Positions 1 through 10,066 of a stretch of DNA of 64,000 nucleotides are shown piece after piece. Positions within the stretch are counted from its first letter, which is position 1. Every line of letters begins with the position of its first letter. This stretch comes from a bacterium. GTDB taxonomy: Bacteria > Bacillota > Clostridia > Lachnospirales > Lachnospiraceae. The notes under the pieces were generated by a model. The model saw only the letters and a list, made by a program, of their open reading frames with translations, searched no databases and was not told the origin of the DNA. The stretch lies in contig JAQYCU010000039.1 in assembly GCA_028724545.1 (NCBI GenBank), forward strand, positions 62,001 to 126,000, read 5' to 3'. A program made the translations under genes and the position numbers.

Positions 1-244
1 CAAAATTATTCAGATTGGGGAATATGGCAACAACAGCGTTATTGTAGAGAACATCCTTGTTGCTGATATAAAACCAGTCCGAGTGCTTCGTGTGCTCGGT
101 AATATAACTGCGCATATGCTCAAAAAACGCTGTTAATAACGCAGACTGTTTTTTGATTAATACGGGTATGTGTTCTTCAATCACCTCGTGAAAAAGGTCT
201 TCTCCGATTGCAATTTTATCGACCTGTTTTGTTGTAATATTCAT
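1..244 (-). CDS. Hypothetical protein, 3' end outside window
   Basis: Reverse-strand reading frame open from an ATG at 244 to the left edge, about 81 residues visible, beginning MNITTKQVDKIAIGEDLFHE. An AGGAGG ribosome site lies a few bases upstream of the ATG, which supports it as a real gene. The visible part is mixed hydrophilic, without signal peptide or membrane segment, and I recognise no motif. It runs co-directionally 59 bases behind the reverse-strand gene ending at 304, so the two probably share a transcript. Function unknown. Confidence 0.6.
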   Translation of the reverse strand, partial: MNITTKQVDKIAIGEDLFHEVIEEHIPVLIKKQSALLTAFFEHMRSYITEHTKHSDWFYISNKDVLYNNAVVAIFPNLNNF

Positions 245-303
245 ATGTGCCTCCTTTTCCCTATACGGACCTCAATATTATATTTGTTTTTGCTGCAGGA
301 ATA

Positions 304-861
304 CTAATTAATTTCTACAACTGATTTTTTAATTACTTCTCCGGTAAAAGCATTTGTCAGACCAGACAGCAGAACATTGGTAATTGCGCCTGCCGGCTTG
401 CTTTTTTGCGTACGGATGTGTAAATCAACATCGAAAATATCGCCAATTGCTGTATTCTGTATCCCCAAAAGAGGAGATTCATTTGTCCCATTATACAGAT
501 GGACAAAATAGGTAATGATTTCGGAAAGAATGGCGACATCAGCCATATTTCCATTCAAAGCCTCTGAACGTGCAAATTCCCAAAGTGCATCAATATTGCC
601 GGGCTGAACGCCACAAGCTAAAAATTCTTCAAAAGAAGTCCCTTTGAAAATGCCACTCAATGCTTCCAGACTAGGCTCAGACAGGCTTTGATATTTATAA
701 AAAGTCTGTGTCTGTCGTTGGAAAATTCCCTTGAACTGAAAATATTTTCCCTTATACTCGTCACGCATTTTTTCCGTTTGCAGCAGTTTTTCTTGCGTCG
801 ATGCTAATTTTTGCTGCAATTCTTCCATTTGTAAATTTACATCATTTTGCTGCTCTGGCAT
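304..861 (-). CDS. Hypothetical protein with N-terminal coiled coil
   Basis: 185 residues from the ATG at 861. An in-frame ATG four codons upstream (873) exists, but only the one at 861 has a purine-rich site (GGGGG, 5 bases before it). Residues about 5-45 are a Gln/Glu/Lys-rich heptad-like segment typical of a coiled coil; the rest is a globular region with no membrane segment. I do not recognise the family. It lies divergently from the 1046-residue flagellar-region protein, separated by about 150 bases that must hold promoters for both directions. A role in motility is only guilt by neighbourhood. Confidence 0.6.
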   Translation of the reverse strand: MPEQQNDVNLQMEELQQKLASTQEKLLQTEKMRDEYKGKYFQFKGIFQRQTQTFYKYQSLSEPSLEALSGIFKGTSFEEFLACGVQPGNIDALWEFARSEALNGNMADVAILSEIITYFVHLYNGTNESPLLGIQNTAIGDIFDVDLHIRTQKSKPAGAITNVLLSGLTNAFTGEVIKKSVVEIN

Positions 862-1015
862 AAATACCCCCATAAATAATTTGAAATACCTGTATCTGAT
901 ATTACTAAAATATAACTACAATTAAGTATACCATATGTCAGAAAAGGTGGAAAGAAAAAGTTAAGGGAAACGGCAAATCTGACGAAGTAAATAATAGAAA
1001 ATATCAGGAAATGAA

Positions 1016-4000
1016 ATGGGGAATATCATGGATATTAAGAATATTGCTGCTTACGGAAAGCAGATGGTGGAAAAAAATGCAGCCAGTGTCAATTCTTTTT
1101 CAAATATATGCAGTAAAGAAACAAAGAAAACGGGAGATATTGCCGATATGGTATCGGTTGGCACGGGTGCATCGATGACAGATACGGGAGCTTATTTGCC
1201 GGAAAGTCATTTGGAAGATACGGCAAATGCGACAGAAGCAAATTTGCAGAAACAGGAAAATCTTGCCGTGCTGACGGGAAAAGATTATGAAGAGATAGAG
1301 CAGGAAGAAGGCTCTGTATCCGATATGGAGCAGGAGAGCGCAGAGCGTGCTGCTGAAAAGATAAAAGAGCAAAAAGCATTAGATGCTGTCAGAATGCAGC
1401 AGGGGCTTCAGGTAAGAGAAGAACTCAAAGAGGAACTGGAGCAGATACAGGCAAACGGATTTTTGTCGCAGAAAAGCGAGGAGCAGTTGCGCCAACTGTT
1501 AGAAGAGGCCGGTATCCCGGCAACGAAAGAGAATGTTTCACAGGTGCTTACGGCACTTGGAATGGCACAGGAGGCGTTACAGTTAAGCGACCAGTCAAAG
1601 GCATTCCTGATAGAACAGAATCTGCTTCCTACCATAGAAAATCTGTATCAGGGCAAGTATTCCACACAGGGAACGACAAGTGCCAAAACCGTACAGGAAT
1701 TTTCTGAATATGAAGAGCAGATTAACCGTATTCTGGAGCAGTGTGGGAAAAACAGCGAAGCAGACAAACTTTCGGCAAAATGGCTGTTTGCACACGAACT
1801 TCCTGTGAATGAGGTTACTTTGTCGCAGATGGAGAGTCTGCAAAAGATGCAGGAAACAATGACAATGCCAAAAGTCTTAGAGCAGATAGTTTTTTCTATG
1901 TTATCAGGATATGCTGCCAAAGATGCAAATCTGGATACGGAAGGATATGAACAGGCAAGAGATGTTGTGACGAATCTGGCACAGGTGTCGGATGAGGTGA
2001 TAACTTCTGCTGCAAAAGAAGTACAGGAAAGAGTAGTGGACAGTTCTGCTATCAATCTGGAATATATTTTTGCCATACAGGAAAAAACAGCAAAAGACAA
2101 CCAGCCGTCGGACGGAAACAGTCAGAACAATGCACAGGATGAAAGCCGTCAGGTGACAATTCCTTTTGTTTATACAGACGGTATGGACAAGCAGGATATT
2201 TTGCAGGTAACGTTAAAACGGCAGGTGGAAGAAATACGTCAGAAGATGACGGTGCAGGCAGCAGTGCAGTTGGGACAAAAAGGAATGCAGATTGATACAG
2301 CACCGTTGGAACAGATTATTCAGGAACTTAGAAATATTGAAAATACATATTATATGCAGCAGATGGGAAAAGAGGCAGAAGTGCTGACAGACAGTGAACT
2401 GGATTTATTCCAGGAAACCTTGTCAAAGAAAGCAGATATTTCTGTTTCCCATGCAGCCCTGTTGGGGACGGGAATGCGCCAGCACAAACTTCTGACGGTC
2501 AATGAATTGCATGCAGCGATTGGCAGTACGGTAGCAAACCGGAAAGAATGGAATGGTGTGTATGAAACGGTTTCTACCCAGATAAGAAAAGATTTAGGAG
2601 ATTCGATTCAAAAGGCATTTGAAAATGTTCCGGATATTCTGAAAGATATGGGACTTGCCACAAGCAGGGCAAATGAGCGTGCTGTCCGAATTTTGGGATA
2701 CAACAGTATGGAAATAACAGAGGAAAATATCCAGCGTGTAAAAGAACTGGATGCGCAGGTCAATGATATGATTGACAATATGAAGCCGTCCGTAGTAATG
2801 GAACTGATACACAGAGGAGAAAATCCGTTAGAGATTCCAATCGGGCAGTTAAATGAAGAATTGGAACAGATTCGTCAGGAAAAAGAAGAAACTTCGGAAG
2901 AAAAATACAGCCGTTATCTGTGGCAGTTAGAAAAGAGTGACAAGATTTCGCCGGAGGAACGTGATGGCTATATCGGAATATACCGTCTGCTCAGCCAGAT
3001 AGAAAAATCAGATGGAGCTGTGATTGGTGCTGTTGCAGAAACGGGACAGGAACTGACTTTGAAAAATCTTCTGACACAGGCACGGACGATGAAAGGCAAG
3101 GGAATTGATGCCAGAGTGGATGACGTAACAGGTGTTCATCAGGCAGTTTCCGGCAAAAAGTCTATTACAGACCAGATTGACACGGGATTTTCACAATACC
3201 AGAAGCATCTGGTTTCTAAGATACTGGATGAGATTACGCCGTCGAAATTATCTGACATTGCCCGGAATGAAATGGAAACCGTCTGGGATATGCCGTTAGA
3301 AGAATTGTCTGAGGCAATTTCTGACGTGCAGGCAGATGAAACACAGCAGAGAGAGTATTACAATCAGGAAGCAGCCAAAATCAGGGAGGCTTTAAGCGAC
3401 AGCAGTGAAGCAGAAGAATTTCTGGAAAATATGCAGGCTGACAAAACCATTGGCAATATTCTGACAGCCGGGATGATGATAAAGGAAGGATTTTCACCGT
3501 ATAAAGAATTTTATAGTGGCAGAAAGAAGTTTGCGCAGAATGACCGGGAAAAAGCAGATGAAGTAATTGATTCCTTTGAGGAAAATATGGAGGATGAGGC
3601 GGCTTTGAATGAGCAGTGCGCAAAATCCGAAAAAATAATGGAGGAAATTCTCACGAAAACGGCAAAACAAGCCGATATAAGTTTTGAGGATTTCAGAAGC
3701 CTTACACAGCTTCAGAGGGGAATCCGTTTGCAAGGCGTATTTCGCAGTTCTCACAGTTACGATATTCCGATTCGTACCGGGGACAGCGTTACAGCATTAA
3801 ATCTTACAATTATCCGTGGTGCAGATGAGTCAGGGAAGATTCAGGTATCGATGGAGGATGAGAATTTCGGTAATATTTCCGTGGACGTTAAAGTTTCCAA
3901 AGCAAGCATAAAAGGTCTTGTGCTGTGTGACCAGCGGCAGGGATTTGAAGCTTTGCAGGAACAGAAGGAACTTTTGGAAAACAGTCTGGAAGATGCCGGA

Positions 4001-4156
4001 TATCAAGTCAAAAACATTTCTTATGGAATGGATTTCAAGTCAAGAAATGAATTGCTTTCCGAAACGGAACGTTCCGGAATGGCAGACACCGAACAGTTAT
4101 ATCAGATAGCAAAAATCATAGTCCGTTCGGTAACGGCAGTAATACAGGAAAAATAA
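1016..4156 (+). CDS. Large flagellar-region protein with FliK-like C-terminus
   Basis: 1046 residues, acidic and Gln/Glu-rich, predicted mostly helical, with no signal peptide or membrane segment. It resembles the Clostridial proteins labelled DUF6240 (from memory). Residues about 925-1005 have the pattern of the FliK hook-length-control C-terminal domain: two beta strands, a turn containing FGNISVDVKV, then a helix (about 975-995) followed by the AGYQVKNISY strand. The stop lies 27 bases before flagellin on the same strand, so the two are probably co-transcribed. The ATG at 1016 has AGGAA upstream; a second in-frame ATG at 1028 is also possible. Likely role, by inference: export-linked hook or filament length control, or a flagellar export partner. 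Confidence 0.7.
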   Translation: MGNIMDIKNIAAYGKQMVEKNAASVNSFSNICSKETKKTGDIADMVSVGTGASMTDTGAYLPESHLEDTANATEANLQKQENLAVLTGKDYEEIEQEEGSVSDMEQESAERAAEKIKEQKALDAVRMQQGLQVREELKEELEQIQANGFLSQKSEEQLRQLLEEAGIPATKENVSQVLTALGMAQEALQLSDQSKAFLIEQNLLPTIENLYQGKYSTQGTTSAKTVQEFSEYEEQINRILEQCGKNSEADKLSAKWLFAHELPVNEVTLSQMESLQKMQETMTMPKVLEQIVFSMLSGYAAKDANLDTEGYEQARDVVTNLAQVSDEVITSAAKEVQERVVDSSAINLEYIFAIQEKTAKDNQPSDGNSQNNAQDESRQVTIPFVYTDGMDKQDILQVTLKRQVEEIRQKMTVQAAVQLGQKGMQIDTAPLEQIIQELRNIENTYYMQQMGKEAEVLTDSELDLFQETLSKKADISVSHAALLGTGMRQHKLLTVNELHAAIGSTVANRKEWNGVYETVSTQIRKDLGDSIQKAFENVPDILKDMGLATSRANERAVRILGYNSMEITEENIQRVKELDAQVNDMIDNMKPSVVMELIHRGENPLEIPIGQLNEELEQIRQEKEETSEEKYSRYLWQLEKSDKISPEERDGYIGIYRLLSQIEKSDGAVIGAVAETGQELTLKNLLTQARTMKGKGIDARVDDVTGVHQAVSGKKSITDQIDTGFSQYQKHLVSKILDEITPSKLSDIARNEMETVWDMPLEELSEAISDVQADETQQREYYNQEAAKIREALSDSSEAEEFLENMQADKTIGNILTAGMMIKEGFSPYKEFYSGRKKFAQNDREKADEVIDSFEENMEDEAALNEQCAKSEKIMEEILTKTAKQADISFEDFRSLTQLQRGIRLQGVFRSSHSYDIPIRTGDSVTALNLTIIRGADESGKIQVSMEDENFGNISVDVKVSKASIKGLVLCDQRQGFEALQEQKELLENSLEDAGYQVKNISYGMDFKSRNELLSETERSGMADTEQLYQIAKIIVRSVTAVIQEK

Positions 4157-4183
4157 ACAGTCTATGACGAGAAGGAGGATTTC

Positions 4184-5548
4184 ATGAGAATCAATCATAA
4201 TATTTCAGCACAGTTAGCAAATGTCAATTTAAAAAAGACGAACCGAAAAATGTCTGCTACATTGGAGAGCTTAAGCTCCGGATATAAAATTAATAAGGCA
4301 GCTGATGATTCAGCAGGTCTTGCTATTTCCAATAAAATGCGTGCACAGATTCGTGCATTGGACCAGGCATCCAGAAATGCCGGTGATGGCGAATCACTGT
4401 TGCAGACGGCAGAAGGTTCTTTGAACGAAATTGAATCTCTGATTCAGCGTATGCGTGAATTGAGCGTACAGGCAGCAAATGATACAAATGCAACTTCTGA
4501 CAGAAAGGCAATGCAGGAAGAGATTGATGCATTGATGGACGAGGTTGACCGTATTGCAAGTACAACAGAATTTAATGGAAAAGGTCTTCTGGATGGTTCT
4601 TCTTCCAGAGCTGTTACTTTTGATACCAACGGTTTTACGGATGTTTCCCTGTCTTCAGGCGTTCATTCCGGTAACTATGAAGTGGAAGTGATTCAGCAGG
4701 CAACCATTGCTGAGGGCAAATTGACCTATACCATTCCTTCAACGGGAACGGCAAATTACAAAATCAATGGGGAAACAATTACATTGTCTTCTTCTGACAC
4801 AGAAACAGAAGCATATGACAAAATCCTGACGGTATGCAGTTATCTGGGAATTGAAGTAGATGGTTCACCATATAGTGGAAGCCTGGACTTATCGACAAAA
4901 GCAAAAGGCTCAAAACAGTTTATCGAAGTAGAAGACGCAACAGGAACCGTGATTTCAAAGGATAAAGGAGAAGACTGTATGGTCAAACCAGTGACTGGCT
5001 TTTCTGACGGTGTAATGTGCCGTGGAAATGGCGAAAGCGTAATTTTAAGAGATAACTCCGGTTTTGAGATGCAGTTATCCATTGATGAAGATGTAACAGT
5101 AGGAACCAAGACAGAAATTACAGTATATGACGCAGGTGCAATGAAACTGCAGATTGGTGCAAATGAATCGCAGAATATGTCTATCGATTTGCAGGCTATT
5201 TCCTGTGCATCTTTGGAATTTAGGGAGATTGACGGCACGAACAAAGTCAACGTCTGCTCCAGTCAGGGAGCGCAAAATGCGATGTCTGTATTTGATGCAG
5301 CAATCAATACAATTTCATCTTATCGTTCCCAGTTAGGTGCTTATACAAACCGTCTGGAAAGCACGGTAGCCAGTCTGGATGTCAGCAGTGAAAACATTAC
5401 AGAGTCTATGTCCAGAATTATGGACACGGATATGGCAACTGCCATGACACAGTATACACAGGAAAATGTTTTATCACAGGCAGCAACCTCTATGTTGGCA
5501 CAGGCAAACAACAGACCACAGACAATTATGAGCCTGTTGCAGGGTTAA
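4184..5548 (+). CDS. Flagellin (flagellar filament protein)
   Basis: 454 residues. The conserved N-terminal D0/D1 region (residues 1-140, starting MRINHNISAQ, with LSSGYKINKAADDSAGLAIS) and the C-terminal D1/D0 region (about 365-454, ending NNRPQTIMSLLQG) match bacterial flagellin, and a variable central D2/D3-like insert (about 140-360) separates them. Residues R89, L93 and E113 align with Salmonella FliC R90, L94 and E114, the main TLR5 contact residues. The protein is secreted through the flagellar type III apparatus, so it has no Sec signal. GAAGGAGG precedes the ATG. The gene is followed by a terminator hairpin and fliS, its export chaperone. Confidence 0.96.
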   Translation: MRINHNISAQLANVNLKKTNRKMSATLESLSSGYKINKAADDSAGLAISNKMRAQIRALDQASRNAGDGESLLQTAEGSLNEIESLIQRMRELSVQAANDTNATSDRKAMQEEIDALMDEVDRIASTTEFNGKGLLDGSSSRAVTFDTNGFTDVSLSSGVHSGNYEVEVIQQATIAEGKLTYTIPSTGTANYKINGETITLSSSDTETEAYDKILTVCSYLGIEVDGSPYSGSLDLSTKAKGSKQFIEVEDATGTVISKDKGEDCMVKPVTGFSDGVMCRGNGESVILRDNSGFEMQLSIDEDVTVGTKTEITVYDAGAMKLQIGANESQNMSIDLQAISCASLEFREIDGTNKVNVCSSQGAQNAMSVFDAAINTISSYRSQLGAYTNRLESTVASLDVSSENITESMSRIMDTDMATAMTQYTQENVLSQAATSMLAQANNRPQTIMSLLQG

Positions 5549-5689
5549 GATAAGTACAGGCTGTTATAGGACTGTAAATCGGCAGGTCTTGTTGCGGGAA
5601 TGATAATAGAAAATAGAAATAATGGAAAACAGAATTAGTGTGAAACATAAATAATATGGAGTGGGGAATAAAATGTAAAATCATTTAGT

Positions 5690-5739
5690 GAAACCTGGTG
5701 GCAGATGTGGTATGATAAATCTGTTACCGGGTTTCTTTT
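5690..5739 (+). terminator. Rho-independent terminator after flagellin
   Basis: Ten-base stem GAAACCTGGT (5690-5699) pairs with ACCGGGTTTC (5726-5735) with one G-U pair and is followed directly by TTTT. It separates flagellin from fliS, so fliS may be expressed by read-through or from its own promoter. Confidence 0.8.
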
Positions 5740-5768
5740 GACTTTAGCAGAAAAAGGAGATAAGAAGA

Positions 5769-6248
5769 GTGAACCAAGAACAAAAAAAGGAGTATACAGC
5801 CAGAATTTCGCAGGCAAACAGAAGTGAACTGGTTGTTATCATTTATGAATTATTTTTATTAGCGATGGAAGAAGCGCATGACAATTTCAAGCACAACAAA
5901 AAGGAAGAGGGAGTGAAGTGCCTGAAGCGTGCAGAAGGATTTTTGCAGGAACTTATGGGAAGTCTGGACCGGAGATACCAGATAGCTGAAGAATTGATGC
6001 GTTTGTACCGTTATGTTTACGAACAGCTGATTGTTTCTGTTCTTCGTCAGAAAATCGTAAATGAAGAAACGATTCTGGAAGTGATGGGAAAGTTAAAAGA
6101 TGCTTTTATCGAGGTGGCAAAAGAAGACGATTCGGAGCCGGTGATGGAAAATGCGCAGCAGGTATATGCAGGACTGACTTACGGAAAGAGTTCGCTTAAT
6201 GAGATTTTATTATCCGATAATGAAACAAACCGTGGCTATAAAGCATAA
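5769..6248 (+). CDS. fliS: Flagellar export chaperone FliS
   Basis: 159 residues from a GTG codon at 5769, preceded by AAAGGAGATAAGAAGA; no in-frame ATG fits better. The pattern of the FliS family is clear: an N-terminal segment binding substrate, IIYELFLLAMEEAH, then a helical bundle with an LxxRYxIAEELMRLYxYVYEQL core. FliS is a cytoplasmic chaperone that binds the C-terminal D0 region of flagellin, stops it polymerising early and delivers it to the export gate. It lies 220 bases downstream of flagellin, which is the usual partner arrangement. The C-terminus is somewhat longer than the common 125-135 residues. Confidence 0.9.
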   Translation: MNQEQKKEYTARISQANRSELVVIIYELFLLAMEEAHDNFKHNKKEEGVKCLKRAEGFLQELMGSLDRRYQIAEELMRLYRYVYEQLIVSVLRQKIVNEETILEVMGKLKDAFIEVAKEDDSEPVMENAQQVYAGLTYGKSSLNEILLSDNETNRGYKA

Positions 6249-6313
6249 TTTTTTGCGTGTTTGTGGTGAAAATAATAAGCAGAAAAAATAACAAAAAAGA
6301 GGTGACCAGACTT

Positions 6314-7795
6314 ATGAAAGAAAGAGCAGCCGGCATTTTATTGCCAATCAGCAGCCTGCCGTCAAAATACGGAATCGGGACGCTGGGAAAAGAAGCATTT
6401 CATTTTGTTGACCAGTTAGAAAAAGCAGGACAGAAATACTGGCAGGTGCTTCCGGTTGGACCGACCAGTTTTGGCGACAGTCCGTACCAGTCGTTTTCCG
6501 CTTTTGCAGGAAATCCGTATTTTATCGATTTGGAACTGCTGATAAAAGAAGGACTTCTTACAAAAGAAGATGTGGAAGGCATTAACTGGGGAGATAATCC
6601 GTCTGATGTGGATTATGAAAAAATCTATAATAACCGTTTTAAAGTTTTGCATAAAGCATATCAGGCAAGTGCGTTTGAGAAAGAAAAAGAATACCAGCAT
6701 TTTCTGAAAAAAAGCAAATACTGGCTGGAAGATTATTGCCTTTATATGGCATTGAAATTCTATTTTAATGGAAAAGAATGGCTCGCGTGGGAAGAGGACA
6801 TCCGTATGCACAAAAAGGAAGCCGTCGGACGTTACAGCAGCCTGTTAAGCGAAGAAATTAATTTCTGGAGATTTTGCCAGTATAAGTTTTATATGCAGTG
6901 GAAAGCACTGAAAAAATATGCAAACAGTCATCATGTCAAAATCATAGGGGACATTCCTTTGTATATGGCATTGGATAGTGCTGATGTATGGGCACACGGC
7001 GAATTGTTTGAACTGGATGAGAGGAAAAAGCCAATTCACGTTGCAGGAGTGCCACCAGACTGCTTCTCTGAGGATGGACAGCTGTGGGGCAATCCATTGT
7101 ACGACTGGAAGAAGATGAAAAAGACTAAATTTGCGTGGTGGGAAGAGCGCATGAAGTCAAATGCCAGACTGTATGACGTGATAAGGATTGACCACTTTAT
7201 CGGAATTGTAAATTACTGGTCGATTCCGGCAAAAGATGATACGGCATTAAATGGAGAATGGAAAAAAGGACCGGGCAAAAAACTGACAGATGTGATAAAG
7301 AAAGCAACAAAAGGCTCTGAAATTATTGCTGAAGATTTGGGAGTAGTCGGTCCGAATGTGCGAAAACTGATAGGAAAAACAGGATGGCCGGGAATGAAGA
7401 TTTTGCTGTTTGCTTTTGATGGTGACGGTCAGAATGAGTATCTGCCACATAATTATAAAACAACAAATTGCATTGTTTACGGTGGAACACATGATAATGA
7501 AACTATTGTTGGATTTTATAAGGATAAGACAAAGAAGGAAACGCAGTTTACAAGGGATTATCTTGCCATTTCAGAAAAAGAGGAGATTCCCAAAGCGATG
7601 CTTCGTGCCGGTTATGCAAGCATTGCCAATACAGCCGTTTTTCAGATGCAGGATATTCTGGAACTGGATAATACAGCGCGTATGAATTTTCCATCTACGG
7701 TAGGAACGAACTGGAAGTGGAGAATGCTGCCAGACCAGTTTACCCAAAAGCATATTCGTATGTTAAAGGAAATGTGTATGCTCTATAACCGTTAA
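6314..7795 (+). CDS. malQ: 4-alpha-glucanotransferase (amylomaltase)
   Basis: 493 residues, GH77 family, transferring alpha-1,4-glucan segments between maltodextrins and releasing glucose; cytosolic. Family hallmarks are present in order: the N-terminal RAAGILLPISSLPSKYGIGT, SPYQSFSAFAGNPYFIDLE, the nucleophile region VIRIDHFIGI, the acid/base region IIAEDLGVV, and the third carboxylate in GGTHDNET. I chose the ATG at 6314 because AAGAGGTGACC lies just upstream; the frame remains open 19 codons further but without a ribosome site. It follows fliS by 65 bases, an odd pairing of motility and glycogen/maltodextrin metabolism that may be chance. Confidence 0.95.
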   Translation: MKERAAGILLPISSLPSKYGIGTLGKEAFHFVDQLEKAGQKYWQVLPVGPTSFGDSPYQSFSAFAGNPYFIDLELLIKEGLLTKEDVEGINWGDNPSDVDYEKIYNNRFKVLHKAYQASAFEKEKEYQHFLKKSKYWLEDYCLYMALKFYFNGKEWLAWEEDIRMHKKEAVGRYSSLLSEEINFWRFCQYKFYMQWKALKKYANSHHVKIIGDIPLYMALDSADVWAHGELFELDERKKPIHVAGVPPDCFSEDGQLWGNPLYDWKKMKKTKFAWWEERMKSNARLYDVIRIDHFIGIVNYWSIPAKDDTALNGEWKKGPGKKLTDVIKKATKGSEIIAEDLGVVGPNVRKLIGKTGWPGMKILLFAFDGDGQNEYLPHNYKTTNCIVYGGTHDNETIVGFYKDKTKKETQFTRDYLAISEKEEIPKAMLRAGYASIANTAVFQMQDILELDNTARMNFPSTVGTNWKWRMLPDQFTQKHIRMLKEMCMLYNR

Positions 7796-7978
7796 CGTGT
7801 CAGAAAAAATAGGCACATAAAAGTGCCAAAGAAAGAAAAACGGGCAGCCGGGCAGAAAGTCTGTGCATAGATAAAAATAAAACAATATAGATATTCATTT
7901 TTGGAAAAATGTGTTATTATTAAATTACATGGTTTATTTTTAATGTACGGATTACGTTTGATAGGAGGAAGGATAAAA

Positions 7979-9721
7979 GTGAAAAAAAGAATGTCAATAG
8001 GAAGTTCAATCAAATGGATGTATGGTGTTATGATTGCCCTCATCCTTGTGGTTGCAGTAATCGGTTATGAAGAAATTGCATTAGCAGATAATACAGGTAA
8101 TGTATTGTATACTGCATATGGCAAGACACAGGGAGATTTGGGAAACTGTTTTGCCAGTTTTGAGTCCGTAAAATGTTCTTTGCGTAATGCATTATATCTG
8201 TATGCAGACAATAAAGAGCAGCAGGATGCAGCAGTTGTCAAGGTGCAGGAATCCGAAGAGGCGATGTACAAATATATGGATATTGCCAAAAAGGAAATGG
8301 TAGACAGTGAGTGTCTGGAAATGCTTGAAGAAGCCAGAAAAGATGCAGATTCGTATATAGCAGATGTTGATGAATGTCTGTCGCTTCTGATAGCAGGAAA
8401 ATTAACGGAATCCAGAGAATATCTGTTAAATCACGGCGTAGATTCAGCAAATGCTGCTGAGGCAACTATTTCTGATATGATTGTGAAATTGGACAAAAAG
8501 GCTGCAAATGAGCAGAAGAAGTTTGAACAGATTCGTGATACCGGCACAATGGTTACATTCTTTGTACTGATTGCCTGCCTTATCAATGCGATTGTGGCAG
8601 TGCGTTATCTGTTGAAACATATCAAAAATCCGGCTGTTAAGTTGGCAAGGGCAGCAAGCCGTGTTGCACAGGGTGAAGTAGATGTGGAGATTCCAACCGA
8701 TTATGCTATGTTGGAAATCGGTGAGTTATCGGAAGCATTCCAGAAAATGATTCAGAATCTGAAGATGCAGGCAGAAGTAGTCGGCAGAATTTCAGAAGGT
8801 GATTTGCAGGCAGAAATTACGGCACATTCCGAAGGAGATGTCGTAGGCAATGCGTTAGTAAAACTTCTTGATGATGATAACAAGGCATTTCATGCCATCC
8901 GGAATGCAACGAATCAGATTAGTCTTGGCTCCAGCCAGATAGCAGCAGCAAGCCAGACGCTGGCGCAGGGTTCTACGGAGCAGGCAAGTGCCATTCAGCA
9001 GATTGCTGCTTCTATTACAGATATTGCAGGCAAAACAAAAGCGAATGCAAATCAGGCAGATGAGGTCAACAGAATCGTTCTGGAAGCAAAAGATAATGTG
9101 ACGGCAGGTAATGACCGTATGAAGGAAATGGTCGCTGCAATGGAAGAAATTAATGAAGCATCTGAAAATATCCAGAAGATTATCAAAGTAATTGATGATA
9201 TTGCATTTAATACAAATATTCTGGCACTGAATGCTACGGTAGAGGCAGCGCGTGCCGGAGAACAGGGCAAGGGATTTGCCGTTGTAGCAGAAGAGGTAAG
9301 AAACTTAGCCGGACGTTCAGCAGAAGCATCCAGCCAGACAGCAGAAATGATAGAGGATTCCATTGTCAAAGTAAAACGTGGTGGCGAACTGGCACAGCAG
9401 ACAGCCGAGGCTCTGAAGTTGGTATCAGATATGATTGAGAAAATAACAGGCCTGAGCGAGGATATTGCAAAAGCATCCAATGACCAGGCGAGTGCAACTG
9501 AGCAGATAGACCAGGCATTAATGCAGGTATCGCAGGTTGTACAGACAAACTCAGCTACCAGCCAGCAGTGTGCATCAGCCAGTGAAGAATTGTCAGGACA
9601 GGCAAGAGGACTGAACAAGGAACTGTCAAAATACCAGTTAAAAGATGTTATCGGACAGATGCCGTCCCAGACATTAGAATATGCAGAACCAACTATGTTA
9701 GAAAGCAATATGAAGTATTAG
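7979..9721 (+). CDS. Methyl-accepting chemotaxis protein
   Basis: About 580 residues from a GTG at 7979 with AGGAGGAAGG about 10 bases upstream; an ATG four codons later (7991) is an alternative. Order of parts: cytoplasmic stub, membrane segment 1 (about residues 12-32), a 150-residue extracytoplasmic four-helix sensor region, membrane segment 2 (about 185-207), a HAMP linker, and the long antiparallel signalling coiled coil. The hairpin tip is textbook: [20 protein letters not shown] followed by [20 protein letters not shown]. It senses an unknown ligand and controls CheA. The C-terminus carries no NWETF-like tether. It fits the motility context at the left of the window. Confidence 0.95.
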   Translation: MKKRMSIGSSIKWMYGVMIALILVVAVIGYEEIALADNTGNVLYTAYGKTQGDLGNCFASFESVKCSLRNALYLYADNKEQQDAAVVKVQESEEAMYKYMDIAKKEMVDSECLEMLEEARKDADSYIADVDECLSLLIAGKLTESREYLLNHGVDSANAAEATISDMIVKLDKKAANEQKKFEQIRDTGTMVTFFVLIACLINAIVAVRYLLKHIKNPAVKLARAASRVAQGEVDVEIPTDYAMLEIGELSEAFQKMIQNLKMQAEVVGRISEGDLQAEITAHSEGDVVGNALVKLLDDDNKAFHAIRNATNQISLGSSQIAAASQTLAQGSTEQASAIQQIAASITDIAGKTKANANQADEVNRIVLEAKDNVTAGNDRMKEMVAAMEEINEASENIQKIIKVIDDIAFNTNILALNATVEAARAGEQGKGFAVVAEEVRNLAGRSAEASSQTAEMIEDSIVKVKRGGELAQQTAEALKLVSDMIEKITGLSEDIAKASNDQASATEQIDQALMQVSQVVQTNSATSQQCASASEELSGQARGLNKELSKYQLKDVIGQMPSQTLEYAEPTMLESNMKY

Positions 9722-9731
9722 GAATTGCTTC

Positions 9732-9760
9732 TTGACAAGCAAAAATGATTGTACTATATT
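9732..9760 (+). promoter_or_regulatory. SigmaA promoter of the thrS T-box leader
   Basis: TTGACA (9732-9737), 17-base spacer, TATATT (9755-9760). It is placed just ahead of the T-box leader and only 11 bases after the chemotaxis receptor stop codon. Confidence 0.85.
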
Positions 9761-9767
9761 AAAGTTA

Positions 9768-10022
9768 ATGCGTAGATGAGAAGAGTAGATTACGTGCGTG
9801 ATGACAGAGAGAGATGAGATTCAGAGGAGATTCTGATGTGCTGGAACATCTTATCACAAAGTAATTGAAGACTACCTCGGAGTGGCCCCAATCCGGTCCG
9901 GCAGACACCGTTACCGTCAATGAGTTGCGACGTGGTGACTTTTTACAGGCATCGTTGTCGAATAAGGGTGGAACCGCGAAAGTATATTCGTCCCTTCTGA
10001 TTTTATCAGAAGGGACTTTTTT
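9768..10022 (+). promoter_or_regulatory. T-box riboswitch (threonine) of thrS
   Basis: Leader of about 255 nt between the promoter and thrS. It contains the Stem I features GAAGAGTAG (9780s, E-loop strand), the distal AGAGAG loop, and the partner strand TGAAG followed by ACTACC, so the specifier is a threonine codon, ACU at 9871-9873 (less likely ACC at 9874-9876). The conserved T-box AAGGGTGGAACCGCG lies at 9964-9978. The intrinsic terminator is an 11-base perfect stem (9990-10000 with 10006-10016) followed by six T. Uncharged tRNA-Thr should stabilise the antiterminator and switch on thrS. Confidence 0.95.
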
Positions 10023-10066
10023 AATGGGAAAAACTAACTAAAAACCTGATTTATGGAGGTAAAAAA

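Noticed and set aside
961..988. Possible sigma-28 (flagellar) promoter TTAA-N16-GACGAAGT before the FliK-like gene
   Set aside because: Both boxes deviate from TAAA and GCCGATAA; too weak to list as a feature although the context would fit.
7811..7826. GGCAC/GTGCC hairpin after malQ as a terminator
   Set aside because: Short five-base stem and no T tract on the + strand; on the reverse strand a T tract exists but no gene needs it.
9052..9708. Long reverse-strand frame of 218 codons inside the chemotaxis receptor
   Set aside because: Ser/Ala-rich shadow of the repetitive coiled coil; no ribosome site.
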